DNA from: Phytoseiulus persimilis
Lineage: Eukaryota; Arthropoda; Arachnida; Mesostigmata; Phytoseiidae
Assembly (NCBI GenBank): GCA_037576195.1
Contig: CM075102.1
Span: forward strand, 2,852,001-2,916,000
Direction: 5' to 3'
Length of the DNA stretch: 64,000 nt
The notes beneath the pieces are model-generated. The model ran no database searches, was not told the origin of the DNA, and was given only the letters and a program-made list of their open reading frames with translations. Positions within the stretch are counted from its first letter, which is position 1, and every line of letters begins with the position of its first letter. The position numbers and the translations under genes were made by a program. Positions 35,286 to 47,295 of the stretch are shown here, in pieces.

Positions 35286-36140
35286 TGTCTCCACGAGAGG
35301 TCTCTGCCCACATCTGTGCCCGAATCGATTCCCTATCAGTGAGATTTCGGAGCCAGTGGAACGATATTCCAGGAAAGATCTTCCAGGCCACGTTGCTGCA
35401 GTGGTCACCAGAACAAGGAAGGCGGAGCTGCTCAGAGACGCCGTTGATGATCGTGATAGGGCCAGATCACATGCCGCTTTCCATGCGACCAGTGGAAAAT
35501 GGCTTTATGCCACTCCATGCCCGTCGTTAGGCACGATGCTGGACAACAACACACTCCGCATCGCTGCCGGACCCCGACTGGGAGCTGCAATCTGAGCTCC
35601 TCACCGGTGCGCCAGATGTAATTCGCAGCGTTTGGAGATCACGGTCTCAGCTGTTCCCGCAGTAGCGGCCGACATCCTCGGCACAGGGCTCTCAACTCCG
35701 TCATTTCGCACGCTCTTGGCTCTGCAGGGGCTGCCAGCAACTTGGAACCGACGGGGCTCTCAGGTAACTCGGCGCTCCGACCCGACGGCCTCACACTGTC
35801 GTCATGGAAGGCAGGGAAGTCACTTGTGTGGGACGCCACGGTCTGGGATACTCTAGCGCCGTCGTACCGCAGCGGCGCCGCTCGTGGCCCTGGGATAGTC
35901 GCCAATATGGCGAAGGCGAGTGAGATGTCGAAATACAGGGAGCTGGAATCCCGTTTCAGTGTCCAGCCTAAAGCGTTGGAGACCCTCGATGTCGTGGAGA
36001 GCTCAACGCAGACGTTCCTCGAAGAACTCGGAAGGCGAATTGAAGTGGTGACGGGAGACAGGAGAGCTTCGGTGTTCCTGTTTCAGCGTGTGTCCATCGA
36101 GATGCATAAGGCTAACAGTGCGGCGGTCAGCGGCTCCTGA
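35286..36140 (+). mobile_element. Retroelement C-terminal region, decayed
   Basis: The plus strand carries, in successive frames, pieces of the polyprotein tail whose last part also occurs at 1111-1434. They are TRKAELLRDAVDDRDRARSH ... TSGKWLYATPC ... LDNNTLRIAAGPRLGAAI, then DGLTLSSWKAGKSLVWDATV, then KYRELESRFSVQP, FLEELGRRIEVVTGDRRASV and FLFQRVSIEM. The piece order matches the family. It is broken, with a handful of frame changes, and lacks the polymerase core and ends. Confidence 0.75.
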
Positions 36141-36654
36141 CTTGGGGCTCCTGATCTAGTCGGTATCGGCTGAAATTCCGCAGTGTACACAACCATTCTC
36201 ATCACATATAATGTAACGGCGTCTCGACTGGCGCCGCTCCAACTGGTTTCCGCTTTTATGTGTCGCTCGAAATCTGCTCGGAGGAACGTTTCGGCTGGGC
36301 TTTCGGCCGAAACTGAGATGCACTCCCTCCTACTCAATACACTCCCGGCACTCTGGACAGACGGAACCCACCCGGTATGGCTCGGCGATCACGCGAATGA
36401 CGTTGAATTCCAAGAACGATGTACCATATCTATCATTCCAACGTTCGTTGTGCGATCAGTGAAACCTAAGCCGCTGTACATTTCGCCCGAAGCGTAATGG
36501 AATCAAGCGTGGGAGAAAATACTATTTACGTAGCAGTGGATTTTTCTGCTGGTCTGATTCGTGAGCAACGCGGCGGCTGTGCAATCAAGTAAACGCAAAA
36601 TAACACTGATTCATCGGTTCTGAGCATTTTCAGTGCGGAGGTGAGAATGAAAGT

Positions 36655-36958
36655 GTGGTCATCACCTCTCCTCCCTCTTTGAAATCAGTTTTGCATTTCT
36701 CCCAGTATCCCTTTGTCTTCTATCCAGGTCTGCATCCTTTCCCCGATTATTTTGGTGAAGACGCGTCTGGTGTTTTGGTAAAGATGGTGATTGGCCGATA
36801 CGAAGAGAGGTCGCCACTTCCGAGTTCGCCTTTTCCAATATCACGACTTTGCCGTTCCTCCAGTCCGCTGGTATTTCTTCTCCACTCTTTAGTATGCGGT
36901 TGGAGAGATCTGTGATATCCCGTCTCAACATCAGTGAGTTGCTTCAGCACCTTCGCTG
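36655..36958 (-). mobile_element. LINE reverse-transcriptase N-terminal fragment
   Basis: The minus strand reads DITDLSNRILKSGEEIPADW then RNGKVVILEK. After a frame change it reads SSYRPITIFTKT, then PKIIGERMQTW in a further frame. This is the usual ...iP..Wk.g.vv.i.Kg....ySYRPIsl.....K..E..i order of LINE polymerases, with a few frame changes. Confidence 0.75.
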
Positions 36959-36963
36959 AGATT

Positions 36964-37080
36964 CGATCCGAAAAGTATGCAAAGATTGGTCCCGGAATGA
37001 CTCCTCCCAGACTCGGGAAAGTATTGTCAGAACGGTTCAGGAATCACCCCCATGTGTTCCAGAAGGAATGCGGACAAACT
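36964..37080 (+). repeat. Isolated units of the 45-bp minisatellite
   Basis: About two and a half degenerate units (aaaagtatgcaaagattggt + cccggaatgactcctcccag + ...) of the array at 28866-30235. They lie directly beside a LINE fragment. No hAT-like ends were found around them. Confidence 0.8.
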
Positions 37081-38360
37081 GACAGACGAAGCCGATCATA
37101 CAGGGTCGGGAATATTCGAGCTTGATTTTGTTTTGGCACTAACTTTGCTTTGCCCCTTCGTACTTGTCAACTGTGCATCGCTCGTCTCTCAAATGAGCAT
37201 CATCTTCATGAAATGAACAGTTCTTCGCCGGGATGGGCACTCCGACATGTCGTCAGGAGGATGGTTACCTTCTTCAATGGCTTCTTCCGTCTGGATCATT
37301 GCCATCCAGCAATCGCTCGCATTCATACATCGGAAAAAGCCTGAGCTCCTCGCCCGACGGGTCACTCGATTCCAGACGCTTTCGGTCAGCGAGGGACGTA
37401 TTTTAGGTCGATGAAGTTCAGTGCTCCGAGTCACGGAGTCGAAAACCACCCCGGTTGTCTTCGGCTGATGCCTGGATCCTCGTTCACAACGAGGCTTCTA
37501 CGATGACTATCGTTGAGTCGCGATTGACGGGAGCCCTACATTATAACATTCTGCAGGCTTGTGCCGTTCCCTTCGAATTGAGCTGCAATCAGTGTTCCGC
37601 TTTGCGGGATTAAGAATGCTTGATTTCGAACGCGTCCCTTCAAAAACGACCCGTCCTCTACCGGTCACCCTCGGAAACGCCATTCATAGTGAGCTACTCA
37701 CGAGCTAAGACTCGTCGATATTAGCGGCAGGACATCTGAACTTTAAACATGAGGATACAGCGAGGAGCTGCACTCCAAAACCGTTCCGAGTCGTATTTTT
37801 CGTTGATGGCTATTCCCGATTTCAAAGAATGTTTCATCTCTGACCTGCTCCCGACGTACAACGACTGCGAACTTTCTCGCACAGCGTCTGTACGCTGCTA
37901 GACAGGGAACAGTCTCAGGCGTGGAAGACGCGGCATCAAATTTTAGGAGCATATAACTTTATTCCTTCCGACGAGTGACTAGTGTCTTTACAATATATTA
38001 CAAAACCGTATTACAACACCCACCTCTCTTCGCTTGTCCTTTATTGATATCCGACCCGGAACAATCTCACAGCGAGCGAAGCTCAGAGCATCCTCAGAGA
38101 AAAACCTCAGAAACAGTCAACAAACGATATTTCGCCTCTGTTTTGATTGCCCGTTCCTCGGGATAGCCATTGCTGCTGCGGCAACAAAGGTCCTCATCAG
38201 CGGAGGAAGATGTTCTCTCTGGGAACCATAATCTCCAATATGCCAAAACTGGCTGCTGCTGCTGTTCCCCCCACGAGATGAAAAGATTCGTTCGTTGCCG
38301 GCGAGAGATATCAATCGATCGACCACAGAGTAGCCGAAACTCTCCAAGAAGGGGAAATCT
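37081..38360. other. No recognisable gene
   Basis: Intergenic. The last part before 38361 is probably the 3' untranslated region of the minus-strand gene that follows. Confidence 0.4.
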
Positions 38361-40315
38361 CTACAGCAGCATGGTGTGTGGCTTTTCGAGGTAACTCCTG
38401 AACGCCTGCAACCACTGAGCGCCCACGGCGCCGTCAACCACACGATGATCGCAGTTCAGAGTGACTTTCATCACTTTCACCGAACGATATCCGTTCTCCT
38501 TGCAGGGCTTTGCAATCTCAGTTGTTCTGCCGACAGACAAGATGCACGACTGCGAAAGGTTAACAGGACGTTATGAGAATAGGCCGGCTCGCGAGATTAG
38601 CAGAGACTAGGTGCTCGTAGACCCCGGAATTCATTCAAGTGACGCTCAGACGGATCCCATCCAAGGTGGGAACGGACACATCATCAGCTTGACCATGAAA
38701 CTCACCTGGGGAGGATTGATGATGGCCGAAAAATGATCCACTCCGAACATTCCCAGGTTGGAAACAGTGAACGTCCCTCCGACGAACTCAGCAGGCTGAA
38801 GTTTTTTCTCGCGAGCCTTGTTGGCGAGCTCCTTCGTATCCTGACTGATCTCCAGCAAACCTGAGGTAATCAAAGCATGCAAAGTTTCATTCCGAGTTTC
38901 AAGTCCGGAGGGTTGTAGAATCAACTGCTCTTCTCTCTCAGATCTCCAGCCCGCGCACGCGGGTCAATGAGCTTCTTGGATGAAGTGATCGATGAGAATA
39001 GAACCAAAGCTCGTTACTGGGGCGGTTCGTCGACTGACCTTTCGAGTCCGCATTGAAGACGATCGGCGTTATGAGTCCATCGGGAGTGGAAACCGCGACG
39101 CTGACGTCTACAGCCTTGAACTCTCGAATGAAAGTATCCATGAACGCAGAGTTCGCAGCCGGAACTTTCTTGCAGGACAGCGCGGAGGCCTGAAATGTCA
39201 GAGGAGAGCATTGAAAGTCGAGGTTCCGACTCTGATCTGACACTTCCAGTGACGGGGAGAAAATCATTCATATGTTTGTTCGGAGAAGCTCTTCCGCAAG
39301 CTCACCTTGACTATGAAGTCGTTGACAGAGAGTTTCACGTCCTTGAGGTTGGAGTTGAGCTCCTCTCGGAGTTTGAGCAAGTCATCCATTTCGATCTCGA
39401 CGGTCAATGAATAATGCGGGATCTGCCGCTTGGACTCCGACAGTCTCTTGGCGATGGTCTGGCGCATGTTCGTCAAGTCGATGTCCGTGTATCTGGAGCT
39501 GGGGACTTTCTCAAGAACCGAATCGGCGGCACCTGAGGTGCCGCTAGGTTGAGCTGCGTTCAGGTCAGCGGCGACGATTCTCCCTCCGAACCCAGTGCCC
39601 GCAACGGATGCCAGATCCAAACCTTTAGCAGCGGCCAAAGCTTTGGCGAAAGGCGAAGCCTTGATCCTCTGGCCCGGTGCGAAGAGGCTCGCGGGTGCAC
39701 TTGGTTGCGTTATCTGAGCTGCTACCGGTTTCGGAGCTGCTGGTGCAGGTCCTGGGGCGGGCGTAGCCGCTGATTTCGGAGCCGGTGCGGTGGGAGATCC
39801 CGTGTCCTTGAAGTCTCTGAAGGCGGCGACGTCGGCTTCTTCGGAAACTATGATGCAGAGAAGTTTCCCTAGAGGAACGTCCTTCGATCCGGCAGGCAGG
39901 ATAATTTTGGCGAGGTAGCCTTCTTCAGGAGTTTCGAATCCCATTGTCGCTTTGTCCGTTTCGATTTCGCAGAGGAGATCTCCTTCGTTGAGTTTGTCAC
40001 CTTCTTTCTTGTCCCAAGAAACAATTGTTCCTTGCTCCATGGTCGGAGATAGGGCCGGAAGGGCCACCTTAGTGTGGGAAGGCAGGTTGTCTAGAAAGTA
40101 TGAGAGACTTTGTTCTCAAATCACATTCGACCAACGATTCTTCAGTGGCCTATCGAATCATAGTGCTAGCTGTACATCACAGATTTGGGTCTGGCTCGTT
40201 TGAACGATTACTAGGGAAATCAGACTCACCAGAGCTGTAGCACCTGATCTGAGATGGGAGTCGGTTTGATTCCAACAATGGGAAGGCTTTCTGAACTGCG
40301 GGGGCATTGCGGAAG
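38361..40315 (-). CDS. Pyruvate dehydrogenase E2 (dihydrolipoamide acetyltransferase)
   Basis: Five exons on the minus strand: 40315-40230, 40090-39306, 39189-39039, 38860-38706, 38549-38361. All introns are GT-AG and all phases agree, giving about 454 residues plus an unseen N-terminus. Exon 40315-40230 ends a Ser/Arg-rich mitochondrial presequence ([11 protein letters not shown]). A single lipoyl domain follows ([14 protein letters not shown] ... [10 protein letters not shown], lipoyl Lys near 39952), then an Ala/Pro linker and the E3-binding domain ([29 protein letters not shown]). The acetyltransferase domain runs from [10 protein letters not shown] to the active-site DHRVVDG and ends EKPHTMLL. 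The enzyme transfers acetyl groups from lipoate to CoA in the mitochondrial pyruvate dehydrogenase complex. The first exon with the start codon is unresolved; an ATG at 40706 opens an Arg-rich, acid-poor frame (MQRILRLGPARSGQ) that would suit, but no clear donor was found. [10 protein letters not shown] and the PALSPTM start favour PDH E2 over the related 2-oxoglutarate or branched-chain E2s. Confidence 0.95.
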
Positions 40316-42555
40316 CTGAAACAGGGTTTGGTGCTCACTCAAATTCTGTAGCGAATCGAGAATTAAGGATCGCTCTCGAGTTCAGTATCAGGAAACGAGC
40401 AAACAAGGAAAATTGTGTCATAGTGATTGGCGGAGTTCGCTCTATCGAAAATCGAGCAAGGATCGCGTCAAGCGATCCAATGAGCGCTCTGGGACGGAAA
40501 CGCGTGCTTTCGCCAAGTTCTACCTCTCCCCATTCGAAGAGATTTTCCCTCAAAAAAACAGGTGAGAACGAGCAACGCTGGATGATTCCCGAATGATTTC
40601 GTTCAGCAATCGGTTGAACTGTCATCGAGAGCAGCTTTCGTTGGCGTGATTGAGATAATGATATCTGTCCCGAGCGCGCGGGACCTAGCCTTAGGATTCG
40701 TTGCACCCATCCCGAACTGTGAACTCGAACATCGAATCTGCGAACCCTTGGAGTCTACCGGGGAAAACTGGTTCCGAGTCCTCAAGGGCTGAAGGTTCCG
40801 CTTGCCCTCGAATAGAGCTCCCGAAAGAATCGGAGAGGATTCTGATCGCAAAGAATTGTCGAACAGTTCGATAGCGCGACCTTGCATGCAGTGACCTTCT
40901 CTAAAAGTCTTTCACGTAACTTTATCTCAACGTGAACTCACATGAGGCGTGTCGCTGTGCCCCGGCAGATTATAGGGGTTGTTCTGCGAGCTGTGCTAGC
41001 CACAGCCTGCGTGAGGGGCCTTCGGAGCATCTTAGGACGATGTTCTCACCCCCAGCAGCAAACGTTCGGAACAACAACTGACTGAGAGTGGCGATGGAAG
41101 AGCGTGTTGGAGAGTGCAGAACGCCTTCCGACTCTTAACGGTAGCTCGCTGGGTGGAGAGGCGGACCATCGTTCCGAAATTTAGGCGCTGAGCATTGCCG
41201 AGACGCTCCCTGCATATATTATGTTTGTGAAGCGTAACCTCATCTTTCGTGAACCAATGAATATTGATGCGCGTCCGTGCCGTCGATGGCTGAGATGATC
41301 TCCCGCCTACTCCGTTTGGGTTCATAGGGCCAGGAGTCAGAATAGTCGGTCATCGGAGCAGCCGTCGGCTGCCTTGGACCAGGGGAGAAGAAAAACTGGG
41401 CCCAGTTCAGTTGAAACTGAAACTTGTCGAATGGAGAATACGTCGAACCCGTAATCGAGCCCGAAGTAGACGCAAGATAACCGTACTATAACGACGTCGA
41501 TGTGACGCCCATAGAGAATGGGGTCTGAGATTCCATTGCTTGACATTTCAAGTAGGCGCTCATTGTGGTGATCCATGAGCGGAAACCCAGAAGAGATGAT
41601 TTGGGGAACTGAGAGCGCTGACGGCCGTTGCGGAAACCGAGTAGCTCGCGCTTTTGGCAAGAAGTTTTCGACTGGGCGCCTTCAGGATCTTAGGGTGGGC
41701 TCTCGATGGCACTTCAGTCGAAGCCGCTTATGGGATACTTCCGGGGACTACAGCTCACAAGATTCAGGAAACACTCTTATCAGGAGGTTGCTTCTGCTTA
41801 ACAGATGCAGGACACTTCTGCGGTGTCGGGGGAAAGTCGCAGCTGGTGCTGCATCTTTCTCTTCGCTATTGCCTTTAGCCAACCGCAATCAGGCAAGGAA
41901 ATTTCGACGAGGGATAATTTCAATTTGTCCATTGTATGATATCCAAGATATGATCTGAATAATCGCGATCAGAGGTAAATCCTGGGGCTGAATCTTCAAG
42001 TTTCGGACTGACGATTTTAGCATACACGGACTTTTGAAAGGGTTTCCTCGATGACCGTCATTTCCAAGGCATGCTTTGATGATTCAGTGCAATATACGCT
42101 CGAGCGTTCACAGCGTTTGGTCTGGTATTGGGTTCCGTGATATCTAGTGGCTCACTCGGGCTCACGGAGTTGAATTTGAGTCGAGCGTTTTCAGATCTTC
42201 ATTATTCATTTGAACGTACCTACACGTTCAATCGAGAGTACAGAGCTGATTTGCGCGTTCCAGTCACATGCACACGTGATTACCTTGGATAGGAGGCACT
42301 TCGAAGTGGAGTCCGACTCCGGACAAGACGGTGCGGGCTTGCTCGCTGCATAGGAAGCTTTTTTTGGTAATTCCGGAGAATCGCCTATTTGGATATCAGC
42401 TATTGAATCCTCGAATTCTGTTCCGGATTCGCATGCCGAGAACGGGCCAGAAGAACATCCCACTATCAGAGAACTGATTTGCTGAGTAATGACGAAGTAT
42501 CAGCAGAGTGCACCGACGCCACACCAAGCGACGTTTCCACGACGAAGAATCGATT
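40316..42555. other. No recognisable gene; probably holds E2 exon 1
   Basis: The first ~600 bp likely contain the first E2 exon and promoter (candidate ATG 40706). The rest shows no domain or repeat that I can support. Confidence 0.4.
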
Positions 42556-43824
42556 TACACGGCAGCGAAACGATAGCACATTTTACATATATGAAGACAG
42601 GCCAGATGGATTAGTATAAAACTAGCGTGTACCATTGCCTTGACCTTCCATCACCACCAGCATTCTGTTTGAGAGAGATCGGAGCAGTTTTTGAACATAT
42701 ATTCTCAGGAATTGTCGCTGTTCTCGGCGAACTACATCTTCGGCATTTTTGAGCGTCAAGAACTGTCGGTTGCTCCTGTGAACCGCTCTTGCGAGTGGCC
42801 CCATAAGTTCTCGATGATGTTCAAGTCCGGGGAGCTTGCTGGCCACTCCATACCGGCGATATCTCCGCGCCAAAATAATTCCTTCACGCAGTTGGCCGTA
42901 TGATCGGCCACGTTGTCTTGCTGAACGATGATGGGGGAGGGGGAGGGGATTTTCTGCCATTTGCTGTCTGAACTCCTGAATTCGTTCGCTGATAAGCTCC
43001 AAGCAGCTCGCACCGTTATCTTCCCGGAAATGAACACGATGTCAGTCTTCTCGTGGTAGCTGGTCACGCCCCATACCATTACGCTACCGCCGCCCGTTCG
43101 CCGTTGGTATGAGCATCTCTCCTGTATTCGTGAAACATGAAAATAACTGCAAGAACCGTCAGGACCATCGAGAGTGAATTTTCTCTCGTCCGAGGAACAT
43201 ACAGCGTAGAATGCGCTACCCCAGAGGATGTGCCGTCGAGCGAAGTCTAATCTGTTTTACTTGTTGGGATCAGGCACATACATTTCCTCAATTTCAAAAG
43301 TTGTGAATAGTGGGAGACCACACAGGTTTCGGGAACAAGCCTGAACACCGGCGGCCTCCGCAATCAGTCTGGCAGGCAAAGAACTGTTCGGGACGACCCG
43401 GAGAAGCGCTCTTTTAGGTCTATCCGTGATCTTAGTGGGTCGTCCAGGGTATGTTCGTCTTCCCATGTTGTCTAGGCATCGGGGATCTTCAGGGAAATCG
43501 TGACCACTTCCCTGCTCCGCCTCACAGCCCTAGAAATTTCACCGAACGTTATCTTCCTGTCCCGAAGGCTTGGGATTACGAGTCGCTCACACTCATCCAA
43601 AGATTTTCGCCGACCCATGGCCTCCCGACCCATATTTTCGACGCATTCGGGACCCGTATTTTTCTAAATTGAAAACGCTTGCCTGGATGTAGTAGGTTGA
43701 AATTCAGACTCTAAATACGAAATGCAAATAGGAATCACCCCCAAAGAGTGCACCGGTATCTTCTGAGGGATTCTCGGAATGTTTGGAAAAAACTGTTTGC
43801 GCTATCATCATGTCCGGCAGTGTA
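42556..43824 (-). mobile_element. Tc1-like transposon, decayed
   Basis: The length (~1.27 kb) is typical of Tc1. Ends are diverged inverted repeats starting at TA: tacacggcagcgaaacgatag on the left and the complement of ctatcatcatgtccggcagt on the right. On the minus strand, transposase starts at ATG 43618 (MGRRKSLDECERLVIPSLRD, then GEISRAVRRS). The second helix-turn-helix follows (GRPTKITDRPKRALL ... RLIAEAAGV). The catalytic core has first D in SSDERKFTLDGPDG, then GGGSVMVWG, second D in IVQQDNVADH, and E in SPDLNIIENLWG. The tail is LLRSLSNRM...EGQGNG. Damage includes an in-frame TAA at 43257-43259, a frame change between the two halves of the DNA-binding region, and another after ENLWG near 42790. 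It is therefore inactive but mobilisable in principle by a related transposase. Confidence 0.88.
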
Positions 43825-46800
43825 GTTGCGAATTCATGCACCTCAACACCGCGGGAAGCGGAGCTTTGCTCGTGAGGGAGATTCCGTCGAGCAACTATTC
43901 TTCTCTGCGGGTCTAGCTTCTAGGGAAGAATCGATTTCGGAATCAGAACGCACACATGCTAGCCTCCTGCCGATTCTGGAGCTAACCTTTCCCTTCCGGT
44001 AGAATGCGCATGATTCCAGTGCGAATCTATTTGGAGCGCGAACCGCTTCCGAACGCGCTCTCATTGTTGGGCGAGATCAATCTGTCAGCTCTGTTGAACC
44101 AGAAGATCTCCCGAATTTTCCTCCCGCTCTCAACCTTGGGTGGTAGAGCAGCTGTCGCCTCCAAGCAGTAAGGGAAGCATTGGAACCAAGGCATTCGCCG
44201 TTTTGAAATATTTTTCAGGATTCCCGGGTCTGGGGGTTTCGAGTTTTCGGGTGCTCACCGTGGAATAGCTCTCCATATCTCTCTCGTCATAGAGCCCACG
44301 CACACCGATCATCAGAGGTAATTCTAATGTTCGAGAGCAATCCGGTTGAGAAATGAGAAATGTCGATCACAAGGGTAGTTTCTATGCGTCCTCCATACTA
44401 CGGATTCCTTCGATGGTCACTCCTCCTGCTGTCTCCGCCCCGATGACGCCGAACCAATGAAGAAAGGCTCATTTCCAAGATCCAAACCATCGTCATACCC
44501 ATCGGCGAATGAGCTACTCATGGGAATCCAACAACTTCAGTGTCTTGGATTTATGGTGATTCTGATTCTTTCAACCCCAATTACAATTCGACCCGGATGA
44601 TTCCGATTTTAAATACTGTACAGCCTCGACCGTTTCAACTTTCGATCATTCCAGCCTCAATTATTCCAACTTTCGATTACTTCAACCCCGATCATTCCAA
44701 CTTCCGATCATTCAGACCACCGATTTTTTTCAACCTTTCTCCGCATCGATTTGTTGGAATAATCGAGGTTGATCTGTATGTTGGGAGCCCGGATGAAGGA
44801 TGGGACTAAGAGACAATGACGTCATGATAGGAGTCCGAGTCGACATCACCGTTCATTGTCCATCAACTCTTGCCAGATGCTCCATCACTAAACGCCGCTG
44901 CTTCTCCTCAAAATATTGGACTCAGAAAAGTTCGAAGCCTCTGTGAGAATGTCAGATACCTGGTCGTCTCCAGCGACATGTTCGACGAGAGCCGCTTCAC
45001 GGAAAGCTTTACGGGGTACAAGAAGTGGCACTCCTCGATACGCTCCGAATTCTCCCCAGCTCTTGTGGCAACCATGGTATCCCTTGCGGGAGTCAGGAGA
45101 TTGGGAATGCTATACACAGCGAAGGATTCCGATGAGCGATTCAAGGACTTCTCGTGGAGACACATTGCGCTAATCCGGCGAGTGGAAGCGAGGGGCTCTC
45201 CAGGATGCTCGACCGTCGGGCTCAGAAGCGGTGGGATGACGATATTCAATAAGAATAAATCCGACCAGGAAACATAATTCGATAGTCACACAGCCAACCC
45301 TCGTGCTTGAATGGTTTTCAGCAGCGAGTACAACTTGTCAAACCGCAAGGATGCTCAACGAACTCGCCTTGAGAAAACTCTGGCAGATTTATGCACATCC
45401 AGAAACAACAGGACCGTGGGAGAAAATCTTGGCCAGGAGGAAGCGACGCACTCTAGTCTTGAGAGATTTTTTCAGGGCTGTGACATTAGCGACTACTAGA
45501 GGAATGAGCGATCCACATTCAGATGGAGTGGCCGCGAGGACATTCGAGCACCTTTGGAGAAGCAATTTCTAATTCCTGTCGATCCCTAGTGAGAACTCGA
45601 TAGCGTGAGGAACGCCGATGTCGTTGTTTCCACGAAGGACTTCTGGAAAATAGCCAATCCTCGAGCTTATTCCCAAGGTTTGGCCCGTCGCGCTGATGCT
45701 TTAAACTCGAGTCGAGACCTCCGTTATCCCGTTCTTTCAATTTTGCGGGCTGAAACATCGAAGGGGCGCTCCAGGAGGTTGGAAAATAGCAGCTCTTCAT
45801 TAGGTGCGCGATGAATAAGTTTTTCGGAAGAGGAAGAAGAAACGAAAATGATGGAAGCAACAGCGAGCGTGAGAGCTCGACGCAACAGAGAGGAGTCGAT
45901 GTATAATAACGGAAACCAAATACGTGAACGTGGAAATTGGAGAAGCTCTAACCGGCGAGCCATCATGGAATCTCGTCCAGGAAAAGAGGAAGAGAGATAA
46001 ACGCAACGACAACTCCACATCCACATAGTCATCAGCGGAGTCCACCAGTCAAATCTGAACAGGCGCACAAGTGCACATGATCAAATTAGAGGAAAAGTCA
46101 GAAGTCAGGATACAGACCTAAGAATAATTAGCGAAGCCAAGCAGATCAGCTCGAAAAGGATGGGAGAGCTGAATTCTACCCATGATGGACCCGCCCCAGA
46201 AAATAGGAGTCGCGAGGGATATCTCCACCCGATGTTTCAGCGATTCAACTTTCGTCACAGGCTGATCGTACTGACAATCTAGACCGATAGGAGAGTTCAC
46301 AGAATACCTCGAGCGAGTTGGGCAGCAAATCAAGCCCATTCAGGAGACACTCAACTTTGTGTTGGGACCGCAGGATACGCAAGCTCAGCCTGAGGAGCCT
46401 TGGGAAGCAGAACCACTGATCATGAAGAAGGGAAGTCCTAAGCCGGTCGACCTATCAAGACTCATACATGATTAGCGACGGAATCACACGAACCTTCGGA
46501 CGTCACCTACGAGTCAGATGACCGCACGGCGCTCCACGCTGCAGGAATCGTACATTATCCTCTCGCTCACGGATCACGGACCGAATCGTCGGTTTTGAGG
46601 TCAACGAATAAGACAAATCTCACAGCGATCATCCACCATATCGATTTTTCAGACGAAACGAAATTGATGAGAGCTGCAAAGCCATTTTGCACGAAGGGCT
46701 CGCGTTTGAGGAAAATATGATGCACTCTGAACATGTTTACTTGTCAAGGCATGCACAGAAGCTGCCCCTACGGCCCACCGGGAACAAGGAGCCGGCGCAC

Positions 46801-47295
46801 TGGTGAACGACACAAGTTGCCCAATCAATATGGACGTGCCCCACAGCGAGGCGAACAAACGTCAGAACCGGGAAGAAAATGTACCGCGAGCCGGGAGAAT
46901 GTGGGGTGGCCCCCAAACCTACTCCATTGAGAAGGAAACAGAGAAAAGAGACCGGAACAACCGGCAGCGAATTCTTCCCGGAAGGGATGACCTTCACACG
47001 GTCATTTTTCGTGGGAGCAGGAGACACACTTCCCCAAAAAGAAAACAAAGCAGCGGATCGGATGCAAGCGAACAAGGCTCCCCAGACGGACGGGGTGTCA
47101 TCAGGAGCAACGATAGAACTAAGCTCGCGGACGGAGAGATCAAAGCAAAACATCAAAGAACCCGGAGACATAGCGAACAATCCGTTGCATCCGCCTGGAT
47201 GTGACAGAAATAGCTTATCCTGAAATCAACGAACACCGAGGCTGTCATCATGATGCAGAGGAAGAAGGGACGCACTCCTAACACTAGAAGGCCAA
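43825..47295. other. No recognisable gene
   Basis: Holds the degenerate minisatellite at 44570-44745 and otherwise no domain I can name. An open frame at ~44876-45277 lacks an ATG near its start. A Tc1/mariner-like phrase (IDFSDETKL) appears near 46650 but is too short to call. Confidence 0.4.
44570..44745 (+). repeat. Degenerate ~30-35-bp minisatellite
   Basis: Repeated words ttcaac(c/t)ccgatcattcc and aactttcgatcattcc recur about five to six times with variable spacing. Confidence 0.7.

Noticed and set aside
46618-46710. IDFSDETKL phrase resembling a Tc1/mariner transposase
   Set aside because: Only one short motif is present, without the other catalytic boxes or end repeats nearby.
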